From Sclerotinia nivalis (taxonomy: Eukaryota > Ascomycota > Leotiomycetes > Helotiales > Sclerotiniaceae): a stretch of DNA of 64,000 nt. Of this stretch, positions 47,208 to 60,604 are shown piece after piece. Position numbers and translations under genes: made by a program. The stretch spans positions 1,612,001 to 1,676,000 of the forward strand of contig JAPEIS010000012.1 in NCBI GenBank assembly GCA_029531795.1. Direction: 5' to 3'. Below the pieces are notes generated by a model that made no database searches, had not been told where the DNA came from, and saw only the letters and a list, made by a program, of their open reading frames with translations. How positions within the stretch are numbered: the first letter of the stretch is position 1; the number at the start of each line of letters is the position of its first letter.

Positions 47208-50200
47208 ATGCTATTTTCTCCTCCCTATATGTTCGTGCTTCTTGCCGGGATATTTGTTAATGTTTTAGTCCACGGTCTTTCATCTACCGACGAATACAGA
47301 GATGCAGATCTGCAGCAAACAGGATACCTGTGAGTACTTTCTTTTTCATATAAAGAAGACAGCACTGAGTAATAGCCAGGTCTAATCATAACATGGACCC
47401 GGGAATTATTGACAGCTCATCATTCGGGCAGCTGTGGAAAGTCGCTTTCAATTTCCAAGAACAGGTTAGTAATATCATCATGTTTTCATTCCGATTATAG
47501 CACTTTCTTCCGATTTCATCATGCGAAGTTCGTTACATTCTGCAATCTACATGAACAGGCCAAATACCGGGGTTTATTGCACCATTCGTTCAAACACTGA
47601 GATTTACATGTTTTGGACCACTGCATTTATGTTGTGCAAGTTTACTATCTGGCATGGGGTCACTCTGCGCATTGCATGAGTGATTGCTAATGAATTCAGT
47701 TCTATGCTAAACCATTAACTTATACATCTCTTACGGGCGGCCCTCAATTATTATTCCTTGCATCTAGCCAAAACTATATCAGAACTCTCAATGCCGAGAC
47801 GGGAGTGCTCATAAACTCAAGACAAGTTCATACTCCATTCTTGCAATCTGATATAGGATGTACAGGTATGTTTGAGTGTGAAACAAAAGTTAGATATCAC
47901 TAAGCTGACCACTTGCGAGACATTCCCAACTTCATTGGTATTATAGGTAAGCAAGAGACATTTATCTTCCTTTCACTCCGCTAATCAAGCTAAAGGCACA
48001 CCCATCATTGACCCCGCCACTGATATAGCATATTTCTTCGCCAAAACTTACATACCAAATTATAGAGTTCCCGGGAATACTGGGACGGCAAATGGCGTTT
48101 ACTACTTTCATGCGGTCAATATCAGTACTTTACTTGACGTGTTTCCACCAATACTTATCGACGGTGCAATTGCAGATAATGCCCCCCAAAAGTATTTTAT
48201 TGGAGGAGTGATTCTACAACGTCCTTCATTGACGCAGGTTGGCAGTGTGGTATATGGCTCTTTCGGGGGCCATTGTGATCTCTTCAATTACACTGGTCTT
48301 GTGATGGGCATCGACATCAATAAAGCCAAGATTATCACCAACTGGGCAGTTGAAAGTGGACCATTAGTTCCGCAAACAAATGTTCTACTTCAAGGAGGAG
48401 GAGGCGGAGAAGGTGGGATATGGATGAGTGGAATGGGATTGGCGACTGATGGAGCTAGGATTTTTCTTGTAACAGGGAATGGTGGTGTAAGTATCCTCTG
48501 TTCTCGAGATAGTATGTCAGTACTGTGCAAGGACTGACGATTCTAGGCTCATCAAAATCAAGGGACTCCAGCTTCTGGTTCGAGTGGGTGTCAAACCTTA
48601 GGGGAAGCAACTATCAATCTAGCCTTGGATGGCACCGGCGTAATTTCTGTGTCGGATTATTTTCAACCTTACGACTATCAAAACATGGATGCTGGTGATC
48701 AAGACTTTGGTAGTGGGGGAATCGTTCTACTTGATCCGACAGTTTTCAAAGGCACAGGTGTGGATAAGATGGCCGTCACTGCTGGTAAAAATGGGAAAAT
48801 TTATATCCTAAATGCGAATAATCTTGGCGGTTACAAGCTAGGCCCCGGGCAGACTGACAATATCTTGCAAACTATTGTCACAAACGCAGCCGTGTTTGGT
48901 GCCTGCGGCTCTTATCCTCTTGAGGGTGGTTTCATTTACTGTACCCCTGTCGGCTTAGCAACATCGGTCTATCAGCTCACATTCACGTCTAGCGGTATTC
49001 CCCAATTTTCTAAGATTGGTCAAACTAATGAGATATCTGCAGGTCGCGTCGGTGTGGGGATTCCAACTGTTACTAGCTTCAATAATCAAATTGGCACGGC
49101 GATTCTTTGGATGACTGATCCTGATGCTGGGCTCCGGGCATGGTATGCTGTTCCTCAAAATGGTGTCTTACAGAAAATAAAGATACCACAAATTGGAGGT
49201 GCGAACAAATTCCAGCGTCCAGCTTTCGGAAACGGTCGAGTATATACAACAGATTCAAATGGCGTTCTTTATTGTCTCGGAGCACCTGTTAACCTTCCTT
49301 GTGAGTGATGCTATGCTCTCACATCATCAAAACTTTTTGTCTGATTGCCGAGAATGTAAGACTATATGCTAATTCAATATGTAGTGAATTGCACTTCTCC
49401 AATTGATTTCGGGATTGTAGCCCTTGGAAATAAGTCAGTTCAGACTGTTAGTTGTACTGCCATTATTGCGATTACTTCAATAAATGGTGCAACCATCGGG
49501 AATGGATATTTCTCAGTCGATAATTCAACCTTGCCAACTGGTCCCTTGCAAGCGGGTGCCACATTCATATTCCCCGTCACTTGGGACTTGACGAATGTTC
49601 AAGTGGGAGCGACGGCGAACACATCTTTCGGAAATGTATCTCCTGGTATCAAAAGCACCCCCTTGACAATTTTAACGACAAATGCGGTAGCGGGCTATGC
49701 TACTCTTTATCCAATAAGTTTGACTGGTACCGAGGTGTCCTCAAAACCCTTCTTGGCAATTGCTCCTACCACCGTGGACTACGGCGGAATTATTATCACA
49801 AATACTAGTGATATCAATCCTCAGTCAGCTATTTTTACGATATCGAATAAAGGATTAATGGCAATGACAATTACGGGGTATGCATACACTGCGGATGAGT
49901 TGGATGATAATCCAATCTTCATCAACAGCACCATGGTAAATGGGACATGGGACTTGGGGTTTGGATACTTCACTGCGGTAGGTCTTCCAGCGATCGGAAG
50001 TCAGGTAGCCCCAAGCTCGCAGATATCTATACAATCCTCTTTTGACCCGACCAATGGAACTGGATCGTATAATTCTTACTGGCAAGTCTGGTCAGATGGA
50101 GGTTCAGTCAATATCATTCTTGAGGGTATTGCCTCAACGGCTCCGATAACGAATTTTTCAATTAGTAATGGTGAAGGCGGATGGCTTCCCCAAGCTAACC

Positions 50201-51803
50201 TTCTTATGGACTTTGGAAAAGTAGCACCTGGGAGTTCGTCTTCGCAGCAGATACGAATCTGTAATGTTGGAGGTTCCTCGCTAGAGATTAGCAAAAGCAA
50301 ACCACCAAACGGCGTCTTTCATATTAGTGACCCCACTGAACTGCACGAATCACAGCAGATAGCTGTCAATGATTGCGCATATGGAACCGTTATTTTCTCC
50401 GCAAATGTGGAAGAATACAATAAGCCAGACCTGCTGCTCAATAATACTTGGACTTTGAATACAGATGATGTTAACTGGGGAGTTCACGTTGTCGAAATTA
50501 CTGGCACCGTCATCTCGAAGAAAGTTGGCCCTATAAATTCTACGACTGGACAAACAATTTATAATTACCTCGGATGCTTTCAGGAATCTACGACTGGACC
50601 ACGTCTATTTCCCAATCAAGGTTACACTCCTAATATAACTGCCAATGATAATAATATGTGCCAAGAAGCATGTTACGGGCTGGCACAATACAGCTTCGCT
50701 GGTACCGAATACACGAGCCAGTGTTATTGTGGAAATACTCCACCACCGCTGGCAGCACAAGATGTTACTGATGCGTTGTGCAATTTTGCTTGCCCGGGTG
50801 ACCCAAATGATGCTTGTGGTGGGACAGGTTACATTTCAGTCTTTTATAATCCTACAGAATACGTCGCTGGAACTGATCCAGCACTATATGGTCCTAAGAC
50901 AGTCAGCAGTGTTGGTAATTATAATTATCTGGGATGCTACAGTGAAGCGACAACTGGTCGTGCTCTCTCTGGTCTACAGCCCGTCCCTCCAGTTGGTGGT
51001 TTCACAATAGAGTCTTGCCAAAAGATTTGTTCCGGGTTTGAATATTTCGGAATGGAATATTCTAATGAGTTAGCCTGCCCTGTTCCCTCTAGATTACTGT
51101 CCTCACTGACCTGATTTAGATGCTATTGCGGTGCTACCATAAACGCAGGATCTGTTCTTCAGGCTAGCACAACTCCCAGTGTAAATGGATGTGATATGTT
51201 ATGTGCTGGTAACGCAAGTGAATACTGCGGTGGTAAGTTGTCCACCTATCCTATCCTACTCAGCCCACAAAAGTAAACATACTAATCCATCCGAAACAGG
51301 TGGCTCTAGACTCAATATGTACCAACTCAACGGCACTATTTCGACACCAACACCAGCCCCTACAGGACCTATTACAGTCACAAATTTAACAGGATGGAAT
51401 TATCTAGGTTGCTACAATGAATCTACAACCGGTCGTGCATTGAGTGGTCTGGAAAATCCCATTCCGGGTGCAAATAATAGTGTAGAGGCTTGTTCTGCTG
51501 CCTGTGCGGCCTGGACTTATTTTGGGGTTGAGTATGGTGAGTTTGGATCTTCTTAGCCGAACATATAGGGAGGATTTTTTTTTAAATTGGGGCTGGATTG
51601 ATAATAGGATGAAAGCAGAATGGTGCTAATGTTAAACGTGCAATTTAGGCGATGAATGTTATTGCGGCAACACAATCAATACAGGCGCGACACTTCAAGT
51701 TGGTACGACGCCGAGTGCCACGGGATGTAGTGTGGTTTGTAGGGGAAATGGGACGGAGTATTGTGGAGGAAGTGTGAGGTTGAATTTATATCAGGTATTG
51801 TGA
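47208..51803 (+). CDS. Secreted beta-propeller protein with three WSC domains (10 exons)
   Basis: Likely extracellular or wall-bound carbohydrate-binding protein. Exons: 47208-47329, 47380-47464, 47700-47865, 47920-47946, 47996-48486, 48547-49300, 49385-51068, 51120-51232, 51300-51536, 51649-51803; all joins stay in frame, giving 1,277 residues. Signal peptide at about 1-23 (MLFSPPYMFVLLAG). Residues ~25-548 form a quinoprotein/PQQ-like beta-propeller (for example GQLWKV, LFLASSQNYIRTLNAETG, KNGKIYILNA). Residues ~549-940 are two or three Ig-like segments of the ASPM/SPD-2/Hydin type (DFGIVALGNKSVQTV, DFGKVAPGSS). WSC domains follow at ~941-1035, 1061-1155 and 1178-1275, each with YLGC(F/Y).E and CYCG. 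No membrane anchor is seen. The last exon could splice on at CAG/GTATTG, so the C-terminus is the least certain part. The enzymatic role, if any, is unknown; I see no DUF1929 domain, so it is not a standard glyoxal oxidase. Confidence 0.88.
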
Positions 51804-54512
51804 GGAGGGATTAGGGGGGAGGACTGAGGGGTCAGGGTTGAGGGGTGAAATTTAGGGTGAGATGATGAGAGGGGAAGGAGAGGGGGGAGAAATTTCTTTG
51901 CTTTTAAATAACCTGATGGTATTCCAATGGTTTGTCTGCGCAGATTTTTGACATGGGTATTTTGTTTCAAAAGTTGTATGGATTTGTTGAACGATTTGCC
52001 CTGGAAAAAAAAATTGAACATAATATGTCGTAAATGACGAACGATTGTGAGGGTGAAGAATCTATATGTTAATCATCCATATCTCCAAAAAAGATTGTAG
52101 GAAATCTTCCTCGGGTGGTACAATTTGTGCGAGAAATTTAATCATTTGGATAGATAGATGGATGCATTGTTCATATGGTGTACGGAGTGGAAAGTTGGGC
52201 GATGGGTAGGTGATTCGATGGGTAGGGGATTGGTTGATGGATATGTAGTGATGAAGGAGGAGGAGAAAAGAAAAAAGGTGTATGATTATAGTTGGGATAT
52301 TCACCTGAGGTATTGAGGGTAGATATTGGAATTCATAATCTTGGATTAGATGTTGAGATCAGGGTTTTGGACTAGGGTTGTGGAAGTTGGGATGTCGAAC
52401 TCGAGAATGATGAAATCGGTAGTGATGTGATGGAATGTATTTGTTTGATTGATTATTGTTATTTTATATGAGATGATACTTATATGAGATGATATTTATA
52501 CAAGATGATATTTATATAAAATGATACTTATATGAGATGACACCCGATGAGACTTCTGGAATCTTTATGAAGTTTGGTCGGGTTGATGTGGAGTGGGATA
52601 AGTTGGATAGTACTTTTGTTTTTTGTTGAGGATTGGATTTCGGGTTGGATTTCGGGTTGAGGTTTGGAAGGCCTAGAAGGTTTAGAATGGGGATGAGTCT
52701 CAGAGTGTAGGTTTTGGTGGTTGTTTAGATTTTTTGTGTGTATTAGGGTGAAGGGGTGACGTAAGGATGTATATAGGGTCATTGTGGATATTGTGGCGAT
52801 TTGGGGTTGGGGGAGAGGAGGAAGTTGGACAGGGGAAGTTGGAGAGGGGAAATTGAAGAGGATATTTGTTTTGATTTGAGAAGGGAAGTGTGAATCGAGA
52901 TGTTTGGGTTTTCTATAGCGGGATTGGGTATCCTTGCAGTTTTGCTCCCGTTGATATCTGCTAAGCCTGGACCTTGAATTGCTTCTTCTACTGAATAGAT
53001 TCGAAATCTAATGGGGAGATAGATGCATAGCTAGCGGGAAGCGGCAGCATTAATTGGCGAAGGATAAGGATTTGCGTTTGCATGGCTTATCTGACTATTC
53101 CAAACACGATTAATGGAGGAAACGTGGAAAAGGGCTTAGAATTATCACAATTTGGTTGTTTTTCCTTAGTGAAATATGAAATGCATCTTCTGGGAAGTGA
53201 TATATATGAGCAAGCAAACAGACTTCGATCGAGTGGGGTGAATTTGATGCTGGGTGTGAGAATAGAAGCGATGAGACATTATTTTGCGCACAGGGTGCGA
53301 AACTAGTGATAAACGAAAGAGACCTATAAAAAGTTCAGAAAAGGGTGGATGTGGGCAAGTTGAGCACGGACCTCATAATAACCGTGAACTTCAACATCAT
53401 TGCATGCATGTTCATTCAAATTCATTCATCTCATAATGTTTATTGTCATCTTTTCCTGTTTCTTTGAAGTGAAATTGATAGAGTGAATGTTCAATTCAAG
53501 TGGAAATGTTATTTGGATTTCTAAACCCAAGAGACTCGGACACGATGAGGCAGCTTCCGAGCTTCCGGCTTCGTCTCGATGAGCTCCTCAAGGGGTGATA
53601 TACCTAAGGAGTGGAGGGAACTGATGGGTGTATCTGCTCTCATGATGGAGGTTTATGTAGCTGCGGTGGTATTTGTTCGTGAAGATGGCTTTGCCATGAT
53701 ATGTAGCCGGCCACTGGGCTGGTTGGAAAACTAATAAGTGGCATGGCCATGCGCTCTTGTGAATCGAGACTGAAGTCCCAGATCTGGCATTGGTCCGTAG
53801 ATTACAAGTGCGGAACATTACTCGCTCGCCCAAGAAACAGGGTTGCGTTTATATTCCTAGCTATCAAGTCTCAAGCAACATTCTTCTGGTCCCATTCCAG
53901 CTTTTTAAGGTGAAACCCCCTCTTTTTTTCACTGTGTAACTTGTGAATGCAAGCATGGCGATTCACCGTTCATTCTGCACGTAGGCGAGATAAAAGTGGT
54001 TCGGCAGCAGCTAACCAAGGAAAAGGAAAGCTTCACCTTCGATTTTTCCTTGTCGATATTCACTGTTCGGAATCTGACGCCTTCAGCTTTTGAAGCTAGT
54101 CCTTCTCCTTCGAGTCCCTTCAGATCTATACCTTCAACCTTCAATCTCAAATCTTCAATTTCATACTTCTGATCTCCAACCTTTAATCTGTAATCTTCAA
54201 TCCTATCTTTCCGGTACAAAATCTCTGTTACTCTTCCAACTGCTGAGCTTAACCAGCTGGTTCTAGCTCTTTAGTCAATTCGACGTTTTCAGCACGAAAT
54301 TTCCACGAAGTTGAAAGGACAGCTTTCCTCGATCTACTGTCTCAGGCTCATACTTTGCCTACGTGACCTTGTTGTCAATTATCAATTTCTAATCTTTCTC
54401 CCGTCAACTTCACCCCGAACTTGATTTATACAGATCCTCCCACCATTACCGACCTTGTCATCGCTTTTATTCTCCGCAATCATTCTTCTGCGCCATCAGG
54501 CACATTTGAACA
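51804..54512. other. Intergenic, no gene seen
   Basis: The plus strand is G/A-rich at 51.8-52.9 kb with TTATATGAGATGATA repeats (52,467-52,538). The frame at 53,082-53,306 has no family resemblance. At 54,090-54,205 a degenerate CTTCAATCT-type repeat creates a charged minus-strand frame that I do not accept as a gene. About 54,230-54,512 is the 5' flank or leader of the SNF2 gene. Confidence 0.55.
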
Positions 54513-57500
54513 ATGGATGAAACTCCGCCAGATAACAGTCCAACCACAGAGATTGCATTGCCATCTGATCCAGACCTCATGCTGGGCTCAGAATCTCAAT
54601 GGAAATCAGCCAGTATGTCTCCCAAGACACCAAAGCTAAGGTCTAGCTTCAATAGTACAGCTGAAACTCACATCAAAGCCGAGGAAGATGAGTTGGAAGA
54701 GATTGATGCTGTCGTATGGGTTCCCTCGCCAAGATCTAAGTCTGCCGAGAAAGGAGTAGCTCAGACACAAATCAAGGCTGAAGACAGTGAGCTAGAAGAA
54801 ATTGATGCAGCAGTTTGGTCTTTTTCGCGTGCGGGATCTGCAGCACAAACACCACGCAAACGCCCGAGATCACATTCCGTGTCTATGTCCCGTGTTAAAT
54901 TGGAGGACGATGTTCAACCAAAAGTCGAATCTTCAGACTTTTCAACTTCAGACGAAAGACGGAGCCCTTCAAAGCGCAGAAAATCATTTTGGGGTAAGAA
55001 TATTCCCTTTGATAGGGGAGTGCCTCATCGCACAACGTATCCAGAGTTTCCACGTACTCCAGAGTTAATGGACCAGACAAAATCTTCTCGCACCCCAACA
55101 CCAGATGGTAAAGATTCTGGTAGCGGAGAAACCGAATATGAGTATGATTTGGAGAATAGTGACTTCAGCGATATCGAAGACGATGACACTAAGCCTTCTG
55201 TCGCACCAGATCCTCTTCCTCCCCAGAAGAAGAGAACCCGGGAGAAGTCCGTGAAGACTTCTGAAGAGTGGTGGGCTCGTTCCTACCGCAAAAAGGCTAA
55301 ATTTCAAAAGAGACGAAATCGCAGAACATTTGCGAATGATGGAGCGGCTTCAAAAATTCACAATTTTTTGAACCACGACCCTATTGCTGCCCACAAAGAG
55401 AAGCCTGCTGAAGAGCAAACCCCCAACATCGAAGCATCTTCGAAAAGGGATTACTTTGATCAGGTCCTTAGGAATATTCGAACCGATGGGCGCGTTCACA
55501 ACTGCAGAGGCGATAAGACTGCACTGAAGATTGCTGGCGAGAGTTTTGGCCGGGCCAATGTGAAGTATCGGAACGAGAATACATGGTCTTTGAAGGGGGT
55601 AAAGACAGGTAAATATCCCGACAACTCTACCATGTTTTGCATGATTTGACCCGTGTGTTTGTAGCTCTATATCATCATCAACTCATCTGTGCTAGCTGGA
55701 TGTTGGGCCGGGAGTATGATCCCGACCGTCCATCGGGAGGTTTCAACTGCGATGTGATGGGTCTCGGTAAAACATTGGAGATGCTTGCCGTATGTAATAA
55801 AACTTCGTATTCACAATCTTGTATTGATAGGTGGCAGACTATCATCGGTAACCCTCGTCCTAAAGGTGCAGAAAGATCAGAGATAGGCCCCACTCTCATC
55901 GTGGTTCCCTCCAGTATTGTAAGTTCAAACGCAGAAGGTTTTTCCAGATACTAACGCTTAGCAGTCCGCACAATGGGTCTCGGAAATAGGCAAACATCTT
56001 GCCGATGGCCGCTTGAATGTGATTCTTTATGCAAAAAGTCAAAAGCTTTCCAGGAACACACTCATCAAAAGTGATTTGGTTGTAACTTCTTATGATCAAA
56101 TGCGAATGAGTTCGCCATACCCACCACCCTGGTGGCTCTTGGACCTAGCAAAAAAGTTGAAGTTGAAAGATTGCACATTAGATGGACGGAAATCTATCGA
56201 AGAGTGGATCGATAACAATCGCGAAGAGTATGGTGATGTCTTGCATAAAATTAATTGGTATCGAGTAAGTTCCGAAGTCTCCTCGTACTACTGAAAGTCA
56301 TGCTGACATGATTATTAGATCGTTCTCGATGAAGCTGTAAGTAATTATCACTATGATTCACGAGGGTTTCTGACACACAAAGCATCACATTAAAAATCAT
56401 GAATCTAAAACAAGTTATGCGGCGAGTGCTTTGCTAGGAAAATATCGCTGGTTAATGACGGGAGTAAGAGATACCTCCAGACAACAGTCACGCATTGAAA
56501 CTAACCTTTCGCAGACACCCATGATGAACAAACGAGAAGGTCTAATTTACGGTCGCAAAAAGCTCTTTATTCTGCTGACGATTGCTAGAACTTTATTCAT
56601 ACTTTCGCTTCCTGAAACACGCGGGGACATCATCTCTTGCAGTGTTCGTTAAAACATTCCTTCTTAATCGGCGTCATCTAACAAATCTGCAGATTTAAGA
56701 GAGATTATTGCGACCACAAGAGTGTATGTTCCTTTACTCGAAGGACATTATTTGTGCTGATATTACATTCATAGTCTGCCTGCAACAGCCGACTGGACGA
56801 ACTCTTGTCTCATTTAGTGATTCGGTGAGTGCCATTCCCTTGAAAACCTATCCCTGAATCTTGAAGATAATCTCTAACATGCATGATAAATAGGAGATCT
56901 ATGCAAGCTCAGATTCTAGGAAAGGAATTGATTACATTGCCTACTCCGCACCGGGAGAATTCAACTGAATCCTTTCGGTTGGCAACTCGGAACTTGTATC
57001 GGGCAGTTGAATCGAAATTTCGAGAGATCATCATGCAGCAGGAATTTAAAGATGATGACCCCCGAAAGAAGATGAAGTATCTTATAGTCATGATTTTGCG
57101 ACTACGACAGTGAGATTTTCCCTATTTTCGTTGATTTACGTTCGCTAACGTATTAGATTCACGGCGAGTCCCTTAGCCATCGAGCCACAAGTAAAGGTAA
57201 CTAGGTGACCAATCCTAATTTTGACTTTACTAACTTTTATAGGCTTTATTTACGGCTGAAGAGCTTCAGAGTTTACGGAAAGATATGAAAGGCACGTGTC
57301 CTGCTTTACATGATCGTATGTGCCTCAAAAAGTCAATGATACCTAATCTAATTCGCACATAGGAATGGGGATCTGGATCAGCAGCTTAAAATCTGGTCAC
57401 CGCGGATCTTCGATTGGTAACGAGGCTCTCGATGTACATATATGTGAAATTTGCAACCAAGAAGCAGATGACCCCCGTCAAGTCCGCAATTATCGCAAGG

Positions 57501-58659
57501 GTCGCAATGGCCAAAAGAGCTGTGATCATATCTTCTGCAAAACTTGCATAGAGCTCAGCATTAATGCACAAGTTGCAAGGACAGATGTGCGTACCAAAAA
57601 AGCAGTTCAATTAATATTTCAAGCTGCTTACAATCTGTAGAATATTGAGTGTCCGGCCAATGACTGTGGCAGAAAATTTAACCCTGATCGCATGCTATCA
57701 CTTGATTCATGGTCTATGGGACCTGAAGAGGACTCCAGTATGAAAAGAGGGCGAGACGCATTGGGATTTTCACCAAGACTGAGTGTCAGATCCGAATGGC
57801 TCGAGGAGTTCAACAAAGGAAAAGCTGAGCTTCCTCACACCCCAAAAGTGGAAGCTATTAAACAGAAACTTCGATCATGGCGCCAAGAGGCACCTTCAGA
57901 CAAGATTGTGATCTTTATTCAGTGGAAGTTGATGATGAGACTCATCGGGATTATGCTCGAAGAAGAAAATTATAATTTCTTATACTACACTGTGAGTCAA
58001 TGGCCGGCATCTTCAAAACCAGGTTTGCTGATACTTTAGCAGGGTGAAATGAAGGGTGAAGATCGAGCTCATACTCTACGTGAATTTGAGAGAAATCCAA
58101 AGTTCACAATACTTATAATTGGCCTCAAGGTTGGTGGAGTGGGCCTAAATCTTGCATTTGCCAATCGCGCTATTATGGTGTATGTTCATTTCCTACTAAT
58201 GGAGCAGACCTAATAATGAATGCTGACGAATACATAGTGATCTCTGGTGGAATGCAGCGACGGAATCTCAAGCTAATGGTAGAATTTTTCGAATCGGTCA
58301 AGAGAAAGAGACAAATTTCGTGAGATTTATGATGAGAGAATCGGTTGACATTCGACTGCTTCGTAGTAAGTTAACGACCATTGGACATATAAACATCTAA
58401 GCTGACATTCTTGTTAGTGCAAGTTTTCAAATCAATTATCATTGACGGAACACTCGAAGGTAAAACAGAATTAACTTGGGCAGAAGCTCTCTCATTCTTA
58501 GGTGAAGTCAAGTGGGGTGAGTTCTAACCGTTTCGTTACTTTCGACGATGTCGTTAACTTTACCTGGCAGGCAATAACGGTGGTCTTAAGATCATTGATG
58601 ATTACGAAAAGCTCGAGGAATGGCTTGACGACTGGTTGAACAAGCAAAAGAAAGTTTGA
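54513..58659 (+). CDS. SNF2-family ATPase with RING finger, Rad5/Rad16/Uls1 type (19 exons)
   Basis: Probable nuclear DNA translocase of the Rad5/Rad16/HLTF-like group, in which a RING finger (E3 ubiquitin or SUMO-targeted ligase) lies between the two helicase lobes. Exons: 54513-55608, 55665-55789, 55838-55918, 55965-56264, 56319-56336, 56383-56463, 56515-56539, 56589-56643, 56693-56723, 56775-56824, 56894-57109, 57157-57190, 57243-57315, 57363-57586, 57641-57991, 58043-58179, 58238-58365, 58418-58516, 58571-58659; total 1,070 residues in frame. Residues 1-365 are acidic, Ser-rich and probably disordered, with basic KKRTREKSVK. Walker A is GLGKT (~400); VLDEA + H (~537-541) is the DEAH box; LLGKYRWLMTGTP is motif III. 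The RING (~758-815) has CEIC, SCDHIFCKTC and ECPANDC. The C-terminal lobe has KIVIFIQW, GGVGLNLA and QANGRIFRIGQ. No HIRAN domain is visible, so Uls1/Rad16 type is likelier than Rad5. Introns are unusually many; a few sites (exons 7-9, end of exon 12) are my best fit. Confidence 0.87.
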
Positions 58660-59652
58660 TTACAGCACTTTCGTTTGGGACTCAAAGCAACCAACGATGA
58701 TAAGGAGTTTCCAGATCGTTGGTCTGGAGACAATTCTTGCTTATTGTCGGATTGATCATTGTCTATCAGCTCTGAAAAGACCTTCATCACAACCATCTTC
58801 CCTCATTCTCACTCTCAGGACGCTCTAGAGATTCCCACTGGATTTCCTAGCGAGCAAACCGAATGTCTCGATCTCTCATAAAACGCCAATTCAGTATCAA
58901 TCTCGCAGCATCTTCACAACAACTTCTCTGTGTCCTCAGCAGCATTACCCATCACCATTTCCGCAACCATCACCTAAAGGTTTCACGCCACCATCTGATT
59001 GCTCTCTATCCACACATGCTGCGACTTTTTCTTCATTATCTCAAAATCTATCTAAAATCGACAACAACAATATAACGAATTCAAAATCACTATCTCCAAA
59101 TTGGCCTCCCTAAAAATTTCCCCCGCTTGCTCTTATCAATATCCACCTCACCTCAGCAAATCCCTACATTCACCTCCATTATATTCTCACCTCGACATTT
59201 TCGCTGTCATTAGCAATACTCGTCACTACATATTCAGAACCACGCTGTCCTCAAGACATTTGTCAATTTTTACCCAGAACCCTCACTGTCACGACATCCG
59301 CATCTGCAATTTTGCGTCTGGAATTTTCGCGTCCTCAACCAACGTCATAGCAATTTCCGAGTTGGGAGAATGAATAGAGAATGGAAGGAAGAAAGGAAGG
59401 AAGGAAGGAAATCTGAACCTTATTCGCTTTACATAGCACAAATAGTATTTCGTAGCCACACACGATTTAAAGCATCATTCATTTTACTTTACCTCATAGC
59501 GTTTTTATAAGCAAGCGAAGATAAAAGAATGAGGAATATTAGTCAGTTAGTCAGCTAATCAGTTATTTAGTTAGTATATATCTTAGTCTTGACATACTGA
59601 GATACTCATCTATAGCCACTCATACCCATTTCCATCCATATCCATTCTACCA

Positions 59653-59852
59653 TTTCCTTCTTTCCTTCTTTCCTTCTTTCCTTCTTTCCTTCTTTCCTTC
59701 TTTCCTTCTTTCCTTCTTTCCTTCTTTCCTTCTTTCCTTCTTTCCTTCTTTCCTTCTTTCCTTCTTTCCTTCTTTCCTTCTTTCCTTCTTTCCTTCTTTC
59801 CTTCTTTCCTTCTTTCCTTCTTTCCTTCTTTCCTTCTTTCCTTCTTTCCTTC
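59653..59852. repeat. CTTTCCTT microsatellite, about 25 copies
   Basis: About 200 bp of near-perfect 8-base repeat, pure pyrimidine on the plus strand and pure purine on the minus strand, with mirror symmetry that favours triplex (H-DNA) formation. Degraded copies continue to about 59,885. Confidence 0.95.
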
Positions 59853-60547
59853 TTCCTTTCTTCCCTCCTTCCTTTCTTCCCTTTTTCTTCTACTTCCTCA
59901 ACCCTTTATCTCCTTCTTTATTTACTATTTTATATATATATATATATTTTCATCATTCTCCACTTCTTTTTTATATATATTCTTTACTTTTTTAATTGTT
60001 TTTCCCCCCTCCTATTTATTCTTCGTCGTCTTCTACCTTCATATCTATCTATCCTCTACTCTATACTTTTTCTACTTCTTCTTATTCTGCTTCTCCCTCC
60101 TCACCCATTCTCCCTCTCACCTCCCCTTTCTCTCATCTCCTTCCCTACTTACTATCCTTCCTTCCTTCATTCTCCCATATCCATATCCATATCCATATCC
60201 ATATCCATTTCTTTCAACTTTTATATATATTTTTTTAATTAATTTATTCTTTCTTTCTTTCCCCTAAACCCTACTCCTTCCCTTCTTTCGTTATCCAAAT
60301 CCAAATCCCTATCTCCGTTTCTCTCCCATCACTCTCCCAACCACCCCCCATTTTTTCTTTCCCTTTTCCTACACATCTTTTTTAATATAACATAACCTTC
60401 ATACTCCTCCACATACATTCCTCTACATCGCTCTGAGCATCACTCTGTACATCCCCATCCACATTCACTTCCCTATCCCTATCCCCATCCACTTCCCTCT
60501 CTACACACTCTTCCCCATCCACATCCACACATCCACACATCCACATA

Positions 60548-60604
60548 ACACCACCTCACTCTACACCACCTCACTCTACACCACCTCACTCTACACCACC
60601 TCAC
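60548..60604. repeat. 15-bp minisatellite, nearly four copies
   Basis: The unit ACACCACCTCACTCT is repeated without mismatch three times, with a partial fourth copy. Confidence 0.9.

Noticed and set aside
53929..54219. 96-codon charged minus-strand frame
   Set aside because: Produced by a degenerate CTTCAATCT repeat; no gene signals.
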